The notes beneath the pieces are model-generated. The model did not search any database and was not told where the DNA came from. It was given only the letters and a program-made list of their open reading frames with translations. This document shows positions 6,316 to 10,694 of a stretch of DNA of 10,694 nt, one piece after another; position 1 is the first letter of the stretch; each line of letters opens with the position of its first letter. The DNA is from Nitrososphaerota archaeon (GTDB taxonomy: Archaea > Thermoproteota > Nitrososphaeria > Nitrososphaerales > CADDZS01): assembly GCA_013288145.1 (NCBI GenBank), contig JABDCJ010000071.1, forward strand, positions 1-10,694. Reading direction: 5' to 3'. The position numbers and the translations under genes are program-made.

Positions 6316-7166
6316 ACAGGATGGCCCTGTCTGTTGAAGCCGTGCGTGCAGCCGCACAATTGCGAACACAATTTGAAATTGGACCTGCAGAAAGCGTGTG
6401 CCCTTATGATCTGGCGATAAAACTAAAAATCAAAGTCTTCTTCAATTCTGCGCCGAGTCTCGAGGGTATGTATTCTCCCGGTCCGACACCCGCCATTATC
6501 TTGAATTCTGAGCGCCCAACAGGTCGACGAACATTTACGTGCGGGCATGAAATTGGACATCATGTTTTTGCACACGGATACCGAATTGACGAACTAAATG
6601 AAGACAACTCTTCCGCCGGCAGCCCAGAAGAATTTTTGGCGCAAAGATTTTCGAGCGCTCTCCTTATGCCAAAGATTGCGGTTGATTCGGCCTTTGCTCG
6701 GCGAGGATGGTCCCCTGCGGCCGTACAACCAAACCAGTTTTATATTGTTGCTCGGGAATTAGGAGTCGCTTTTTCAGCATTGGTGGCCAATTTGGAAGTC
6801 AACTTGAGAGAGATTTCAAATGGTCAGGCCGAGGGACTACGGCGTTGCTCTCTTCCAAAGATAAAGGAATCACTTGCCGGCATGATTGTCGCCGGAGATG
6901 TTTTTCAAATCGACAGGCATTGGCTTCGCCCCACGATAGATGTAGAGGTTGGAGATCGCATTATCGTTCCCGAAGGGAGCCATATTGAAAGCAGCTGTGC
7001 AATTCGCGACTCCGAAAATGGCAGACACTTTATTGCGAAGGCATCGGGAATAACGAAGGTCAATTTCGAGGCATCATCCCATCAACTCACGCTGAGGATC
7101 AGCAAGCGGGAGTTCAATGGTCTTGCGCGATATCGGCATTTAGAGGATTCAAGCGATGACGAGTAA
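6312..7166 (+). CDS. ImmA/IrrE-family zinc metallopeptidase
   Basis: A 284-residue protein. The metallopeptidase domain spans about residues 10-165. 'TCGHEIGHHVFAHG' holds the HExxH zinc motif (His79, Glu80, His83), and 'EEFLAQRFSSALLMP' (106-120) supplies the third ligand, Glu107, in the usual E-x-x-A-x-x-F-x-x-x-LLMP setting. The remaining C-terminal 110 residues (about 170-284) form a beta-rich domain ('DVEVGDRIIVPEGSHIE') that may sense a signal or hold a partner. The ATG overlaps the repressor's TGA, with GGAG eight bases upstream. Family members such as ImmA and IrrE cleave XRE repressors on a signal, so this protein likely derepresses the operon by cutting the product of the gene before it (inference). 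The signal is unknown. A second ATG nine bases on is also possible. Confidence 0.9.
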   Translation: MNRMALSVEAVRAAAQLRTQFEIGPAESVCPYDLAIKLKIKVFFNSAPSLEGMYSPGPTPAIILNSERPTGRRTFTCGHEIGHHVFAHGYRIDELNEDNSSAGSPEEFLAQRFSSALLMPKIAVDSAFARRGWSPAAVQPNQFYIVARELGVAFSALVANLEVNLREISNGQAEGLRRCSLPKIKESLAGMIVAGDVFQIDRHWLRPTIDVEVGDRIIVPEGSHIESSCAIRDSENGRHFIAKASGITKVNFEASSHQLTLRISKREFNGLARYRHLEDSSDDE

Positions 7167-7905
7167 GCACTATGTAGAAGACAATAATCTCTCCATCGCT
7201 TGGATCAAGGCCCTGCAATTGGTGAGCGCACCGGGAAAGAAAGAAGTTGCCCCCTTAGTCGTTTCTATTACGGAGTTTGATGAGAATGGCAGGCCAAGGG
7301 AATCATCCGCAATTCGGACATTGATTGACGATTTGTTGGTCAGTGAGGGAATGCAATCGGTAGAAACGGTGGCTAGTACGATTTTCCCGTTTCGGATGTG
7401 GAATTCCGAAGCTGAGCGAAGCGAGCTTTTTGCGAGATATTTTGCCATTCTTCCCAAATTGCGGAAGGCATCTTCAAAAAACAAGCACGGCATCTACTTC
7501 GAAAGAATGATTTCAGGCGGTCCCCAGGCCAATTCGAACCAGCTCGATTTCGTCATTAACGCCTATCTTTCAAGGGATGGCGTTCGACGCAGTATTTTCC
7601 AAATTGGGATCTTTGATCCTGCCGTGGATTTAACCATGTCTGCTCAACGCGGCTTTCCGTGCCTGCAACACGTCACTTTTGCACCAATGGCCGATAGTCT
7701 TTTGTCGGTTAATGCCTTCTATGCCACTCAATACATGGTTGAACGTGCCTACGGAAACTATTTGGGTGTTTGTCGTCTCGGTCAGTTTGTTGCCCACGAA
7801 ATGCATCTCAAGCTTGCTCGTGTTACCTGCTATACCGGCATCGCCCAATGTGAAATTGGGAAAGGAAAGCTTGAAGAAATCCTGTCGATGGTCGATCCGT
7901 CCTGA
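7156..7905 (+). CDS. Divergent thymidylate-synthase-like protein
   Basis: A 249-residue protein whose C-terminal 110 residues align by eye with thymidylate synthase and related dUMP/dCMP hydroxymethylases. 'VRRSIFQIGIFD' (143-154) fits the dimer-crossing phosphate arginines. 'RGFPCLQHVTF' (165-175) fits the PPCHxxxQF active site, with Cys169 as nucleophile. 'ERAYGNYLGV' places Asn201 at the uracil-recognising Asn177 of the E. coli enzyme. Two usual residues are replaced: Arg166 by Ala190 and Asp169 by Tyr193. The His/Tyr of the C-terminal DTHLY motif are also absent. The N-terminal half is specific to this group. Family logic suggests a dUMP-like substrate and either methylation, hydroxymethylation or binding alone. 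The start is ATG 7156, eight bases after GAGGA, overlapping the peptidase gene by 11 bases. The fold is moderately certain; the reaction is not. Confidence 0.65.
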   Translation: MTSKHYVEDNNLSIAWIKALQLVSAPGKKEVAPLVVSITEFDENGRPRESSAIRTLIDDLLVSEGMQSVETVASTIFPFRMWNSEAERSELFARYFAILPKLRKASSKNKHGIYFERMISGGPQANSNQLDFVINAYLSRDGVRRSIFQIGIFDPAVDLTMSAQRGFPCLQHVTFAPMADSLLSVNAFYATQYMVERAYGNYLGVCRLGQFVAHEMHLKLARVTCYTGIAQCEIGKGKLEEILSMVDPS

Positions 7906-7929
7906 CCGGAGACGAGAGAGAACAACAAT

Positions 7930-8856
7930 ATGAATCTGCGAGAATACCAATTACGGGCAACAACGACTGACCAAAATCCACGCGCGTCGTGGAGCGCGGA
8001 CGAAGCTTCAAAGGAACCGCAGAAACACAACGTCATCCCACTGATGGGCCTAATCGGAGAAGTCGGCGGACTCCTATCGGAATATAAAAAAATGCTCAGA
8101 GACGGCGCTATCCACGAACAATTTCCTCAACAGGTCGCCGAAGAACTTGGCGATATTCTTTGGTATGTTGCAACAGTCGCTACAAAATTTGGTCTCGATC
8201 TGGACAAAATCGCAGAACAGAATATCCTCAAGACGGAGAATCGCTGGCATGAACCTGGCGAGAAAAGAAAACTCTACGACGACGGACTACCAGATAACCA
8301 ACAACTACCGAGACAATTCTCATACAAGTTTTCACACCGTGAAATCGACGGGACAGAGCGGTTGATTATTATCGACAACGCATCGAACGAAGATCACGGC
8401 GATCCATTAAGGGACAATGCCTATGACGATGATGGATACCGTTTTCATGATGTTCTGCATTTTGCGTTCGCTGTTCATCTCGGCTGGTCACCCGTGTGGA
8501 GAAAACTCCTGCGTAATGGAAAGAAACTCTCAAAGAGAACGCCATTCGCCGTGGATGATGCTGAGGATGGCGGCAGATCTCAAGTGATCGAAGAGGCTAT
8601 CATCGCTGCTGCATATGTTTATGCCGATAAGCACAACTTCATGGCTGGAGCAGGGGCAATAGATTGGCAACTGTTGCGGCACATTAAACAAATGACCGCC
8701 AATCTGGAAGTCGGTGACCGGACAACTTGGGAATGGAATCGCGCGCTCTTGGACGGATTCAATGTCTGGAGAATGCTTCGAGACCACAATGGTGGTACGG
8801 TCTCTGGAGATCTCCTTACAAATGTCCTATTATTCACACCTACGGATATTCATTAA
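7930..8856 (+). CDS. MazG-like NTP pyrophosphohydrolase with second helical domain
   Basis: A 308-residue, two-part protein. The N-terminal part (35-105) is an all-alpha NTP pyrophosphatase domain: 'LIGEVGGLLSEYKK' supplies Glu44 and Glu51, and 'VAEELGDILWYVATVATKFG' supplies Glu72 and Asp75 of the metal-binding ExxD. One usual Glu of the first motif is Gly47. The C-terminal part (165-308) carries 'YRFHDVLHFAFAVHLGWSPV' with His173, Asp174 and His177, and 'AEDGGRSQVIEEAI' with acidic pairs at 212-213 and 221-222. It looks like a second helical, possibly metal-dependent, domain. Such enzymes cut (d)NTPs to monophosphate and pyrophosphate. In this setting it could remove dTTP, dUTP or a modified nucleotide, or feed dUMP to the preceding gene. 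It follows that gene by 24 bases with a GAGAG ribosome site. Its stop overlaps the stop of the convergent gene. Confidence 0.78.
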   Translation: MNLREYQLRATTTDQNPRASWSADEASKEPQKHNVIPLMGLIGEVGGLLSEYKKMLRDGAIHEQFPQQVAEELGDILWYVATVATKFGLDLDKIAEQNILKTENRWHEPGEKRKLYDDGLPDNQQLPRQFSYKFSHREIDGTERLIIIDNASNEDHGDPLRDNAYDDDGYRFHDVLHFAFAVHLGWSPVWRKLLRNGKKLSKRTPFAVDDAEDGGRSQVIEEAIIAAAYVYADKHNFMAGAGAIDWQLLRHIKQMTANLEVGDRTTWEWNRALLDGFNVWRMLRDHNGGTVSGDLLTNVLLFTPTDIH

Positions 8857-9914
8857 CCCCGACCGCTTTTGCCTGCTTGGATTCGGTTTAGTCGTGGAAA
8901 AACAGACTCCGGCACCTTTATTTCCCATGTCGGAGGATACCATTGCGGCAACGGGTTGAAATTCTGGGTGAACTTCTGCTTTATTCGAAGGCGACCGGAA
9001 TCTCCTTGATACTCGGGATGCATCACGCGAGAGTATTTATCTACCTCGCAGAAAATATTCTGGCAATCCATTGGCTGTAGTGGGCGCCCCCAAAGCGTTT
9101 GGAATTTGAGGCCGAGGCGATCAAATTCACGATCAGCCAAGTCCGTCATAGCATGAATAATGTCAGCGTCATCTAAGCCGGCAGTGTCGGCAAAGCACTT
9201 CCGGATTCCATCGCGCGCTCCCGGTCCTGCCACTACGTATTGACTCTCCGGAAAATTGATAATGGAGCTGTAGTTCAAATCAATGGTGAACTGGAACGCA
9301 AGGAAATCACCCAGAGAAGGGTATTCCCTCAGAATTGAGAAGACACCCCCCAGGGATTTGGCGTCAGAGATCTGCCGTGGGGCACCACTCTTCATCATAA
9401 GTTCGATGAGTCGAAGATGATTCCTGTGCTTCCGTGCATTGCCAAAAGCCGGTGATGGCATTATATAAGCCGCAGAATAGAGTCTGCCTCCATTTGCCAT
9501 TGCATCATCCAGCAGCCTTGCATATCTTTCATATGCGAAGCCCTTCCAAGTGATCGGCCCCAAATCATTCGTCAACATTACCCAAGTATCAATTCGGTTG
9601 AATATTTTGAACAACATTGCCCGAAAAAAGATTTCTTCCGGACTCTGATCTCCTTCATAGAGAACGTTTCGAATTAAAAATTGGCTGACTCTGTCGGACG
9701 CCCGATAGGTATTTGTGAATCTGTGTACGGAAAGAACAGGATCATTCGTATATGGAGGAGGTGCTCCTGCGACACGCTTCATGAAAATGTCTTGTCGCTC
9801 CGTTGCAAACCGCCAATACGTGTCGAATACAGGTGTAACGTGCACTACTCGTCCCGGTGCTACCCGAATTGATCTGAACACTTTCGCAGTCGCACAGGCT
9901 CGACCAGTTGACAT
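8853..9914 (-). CDS. 5-hmdU DNA kinase helical-domain / thymine pyrophosphorylase-like protein
   Basis: A 353-residue protein that I recognise as belonging to the family named alpha-glutamyl/putrescinyl thymine pyrophosphorylase, or 5-hydroxymethyl-dU DNA kinase helical domain. Phage members act on 5-hydroxymethyl-uracil in DNA during thymine hypermodification. Supporting motifs are 'YWRFATERQDIFMKR' (33-47), 'HRFTNTYRASDRVSQFLI' (64-81), 'FFRAMLFKIFNRIDTW' (96-111), 'RLYSAAYIMP' (144-153), 'YPSLGDFLAFQFTIDLNYS' (198-216), 'VVAGPGARDGIRKCF' (227-241) and 'MDCQNIFCEVDKYSRV' (282-297). The fold is thought to resemble helix-hairpin-helix DNA glycosylases. No separate P-loop kinase domain is present. 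The start is ATG 9914, overlapping the upstream TGA (TGATG), with AAGGA 11 bases before; a TTG at 9917 is less likely. It probably acts on DNA bases or modified nucleotides, but the chemistry in bacteria is unknown. Confidence 0.72.
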   Translation of the reverse strand: MSTGRACATAKVFRSIRVAPGRVVHVTPVFDTYWRFATERQDIFMKRVAGAPPPYTNDPVLSVHRFTNTYRASDRVSQFLIRNVLYEGDQSPEEIFFRAMLFKIFNRIDTWVMLTNDLGPITWKGFAYERYARLLDDAMANGGRLYSAAYIMPSPAFGNARKHRNHLRLIELMMKSGAPRQISDAKSLGGVFSILREYPSLGDFLAFQFTIDLNYSSIINFPESQYVVAGPGARDGIRKCFADTAGLDDADIIHAMTDLADREFDRLGLKFQTLWGRPLQPMDCQNIFCEVDKYSRVMHPEYQGDSGRLRIKQKFTQNFNPLPQWYPPTWEIKVPESVFPRLNRIQAGKSGRG

Positions 9915-10126
9915 CAATGTTTCGATCCTTGGTCAAGAAATGTCACATACGAACAGATTGCGTGTGCAATGAGCTTTGCCGTTGGATGCCCCGCGTTCTT
10001 AGCCTCACTCGCCAATCGTTTTGAAATACTTTCCGGGACTCTGGCGCTAACCGGGACCATCTTCTCATCAAGTGGAATCTCTTCAGGCCTTTTGAAAAAG
10101 GAATCGACATCGTGCCTTTTAGCCAT
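9914..10126 (-). CDS. Ribbon-helix-helix-like small DNA-binding protein
   Basis: A 70-residue protein with a polar N-terminus (MAKRHDVDSFFKRPEEIPLD), then a strand 'MVPVSARVPESISKRLASE', and a second helix 'PTAKLIAHAICSYVTFL'. A strand with alternating residues followed by two helices is the ribbon-helix-helix layout of antitoxin and repressor proteins. The frame is open to a TTG at 10162, but ATG 10126 is preferred because the TTG lies inside the palindrome that is probably the operator. No strong ribosome site precedes the ATG. Its stop overlaps the start of the base-modification gene, so the two are made together and it probably represses the pair. An antitoxin-type role for a toxic partner is the other option. 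Confidence 0.55.
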   Translation of the reverse strand: MAKRHDVDSFFKRPEEIPLDEKMVPVSARVPESISKRLASEAKNAGHPTAKLIAHAICSYVTFLDQGSKH

Positions 10127-10143
10127 AGGAGTAAGGTTGGCAT

Positions 10144-10172
10144 TCAATACATACGAAGTCAATACGTATTGA
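10144..10172 (-). promoter_or_regulatory. Operator-like palindrome and repeat upstream of the RHH gene
   Basis: TCAATACGTATTGA (10159-10172) is a perfect 14-bp palindrome. Its left half recurs as TCAATACATA at 10144-10153, exactly 15 bases away. The pair sits 18-46 bases upstream of the ATG of the ribbon-helix-helix gene, where an autorepressor would bind. No convincing -35/-10 pair was seen around it. Confidence 0.45.
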
Positions 10173-10239
10173 TTTCGTCTGTAATTGGTGGTCGGCTAGA
10201 CTAGGATCTTGGTATGCCGACGGTCATGGAGATCTAATT

Positions 10240-10254
10240 GCCACGGTACGTGGC
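10240..10254. repeat. Small inverted repeat between two minus-strand genes
   Basis: GCCACG-GTA-CGTGGC is a 6-bp inverted repeat with a 3-base centre, in the 175-base gap between the right-edge gene and the ribbon-helix-helix gene. No T-run follows on either strand, so it is not a clear terminator. The gap otherwise shows nothing I can name apart from the operator-like palindromes. Confidence 0.25.
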
Positions 10255-10301
10255 GGACGATCGCGCTGCAGGCATGATCGTGCATGCTCAGCGTCTTTCT
10301 G

Positions 10302-10694
10302 CTATTCCCGCACGCGAGACCGACGAACCGCCTGCGTAATCACTTCAGAAATCGCCTGATTCTTGCTCTTCCGTTCTTCGGTACTTACCGTCTGATACTG
10401 CACTTTTACGCGATACCCACGAACTGTTTTTTCCGTCGCAACTTTGGCAGGACCGGCTTCGTCGAGATATTCAATAAGTTCTTCTGGAAGCAAAAAGCGC
10501 AGTTTTTTCTGAACGTCTTTGCCAAGCGATTTTGAAACATGGGCCTCAAGGCGCTTTAATGCTTTCCTGTCCGTGGAAATGAGAACTGTCAGATCGTATC
10601 CCGCTGCAATACACTTCTGGGCATTCCCCAGCTCCTGTTCCACAGTCGAGCTCACAGAGATTTCGCAAGCAATCCTTCGATCCTCGCGTTCCAG
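10302..10694 (-). CDS. C-terminal end of a larger protein with nuclease-like motif (5' end beyond window)
   Basis: The minus frame is open from the right edge to a stop at 10302, giving 130 residues with no start required inside the window. It begins LEREDRRIACEISVSSTVEQ, continues with 'NAQKCIAAGYDLTVLIS', and ends in a Lys/Arg-rich tail including 'EKTVRGYRVKVQYQTV'. The strand 'RIACEISV' followed by a helix with 'ELGNAQKC' and then 'LTVLIS' resembles the central beta-alpha-beta of PD-(D/E)XK-type domains (ExS variant). I associate this kind of tail with the C-termini of mobile-element ATPases or helicases, but that rests on memory and is uncertain. It lies upstream of, and on the same strand as, the ribbon-helix-helix gene, 175 bases away, so it may be a separate transcription unit. 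Confidence 0.6.
   Translation of the reverse strand: MEREDRRIACEISVSSTVEQELGNAQKCIAAGYDLTVLISTDRKALKRLEAHVSKSLGKDVQKKLRFLLPEELIEYLDEAGPAKVATEKTVRGYRVKVQYQTVSTEERKSKNQAISEVITQAVRRSRVRE

Noticed and set aside
8530..8959. Minus frames 8530-8787 and 8619-8837 and plus frame 8714-8959
   Set aside because: They are shadows of the MazG-like gene and of the convergent gene, with no ribosome site or recognisable motif.
1..10694. CRISPR arrays, tRNA or rRNA genes, IS elements with terminal repeats
   Set aside because: I saw no regularly spaced repeats, no tRNA cloverleaf or rRNA-like stretch, and no transposase with flanking inverted repeats.

Overview
The window is bacterial DNA. It is gene-dense, with tightly packed and often start/stop-overlapping reading frames, mostly Shine-Dalgarno-type starts and sigma70-like promoters. 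I cannot assign a species. The secreted protein at the left edge, with a fibronectin type III domain and a later Ig-like segment, recalls Acidobacteriota-type surface proteins, but this is a weak lead. The rest (serine recombinase, recombinase remnant, restriction-modification genes, a regulated cassette of nucleotide-handling enzymes, and a possible mobile-element nuclease or ATPase tail) looks like a genomic island or defence island.

Layout. 1-1548 (-): 5' part of a secreted protein that runs off the left edge, with a good promoter. 1684-2409 (-): a run of very small genes. It includes two ORFs coupled by an ATGA overlap, where a 10-bp hairpin hides the second ribosome binding site, then the 24-residue N-terminal stub of a deleted serine recombinase, then a 57-residue protein followed by a hairpin terminator. 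2529-3290 (+): an intact but short serine recombinase with its own TTGACA promoter. 3414-4393 (-): a helix-turn-helix protein coupled to a probable PD-(D/E)XK-type restriction endonuclease. 4428-5492 (+): a divergent DNA methyltransferase with a TSPPY motif. Together these form a type II restriction-modification unit.

5645-8856 (+): the most interesting part. It is a five-gene operon controlled by a promoter with an embedded operator. The products are an acyl-carrier-protein-like protein, an XRE repressor, an ImmA/IrrE metallopeptidase, a divergent thymidylate-synthase homologue, and a two-part MazG-like NTP pyrophosphohydrolase. Convergent with it, with overlapping stop codons, is a two-gene minus-strand operon (10126-8853). 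It encodes a ribbon-helix-helix-like protein and a homologue of the 5-hydroxymethyl-dU DNA kinase helical domain, also called alpha-glutamyl/putrescinyl thymine pyrophosphorylase, known from phages with hypermodified thymine. The right edge (10302-10694, -) holds the C-terminal end of a larger protein with a nuclease-like motif.

How it may work together (inference). Phages that replace thymine use a thymidylate-synthase-like dUMP hydroxymethylase, a pyrophosphatase that removes the normal nucleotide, and post-replicative enzymes acting on 5-hydroxymethyl-dU. Distant counterparts of all three lie side by side here. They sit behind an XRE/ImmA switch of the type that lifts repression by proteolysis, and an ACP-like protein could carry an acyl or aminoacyl donor. 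The locus could be a bacterial thymine-hypermodification or nucleotide-based anti-phage system. No function has been shown, and several key residues of the thymidylate-synthase homologue are replaced.
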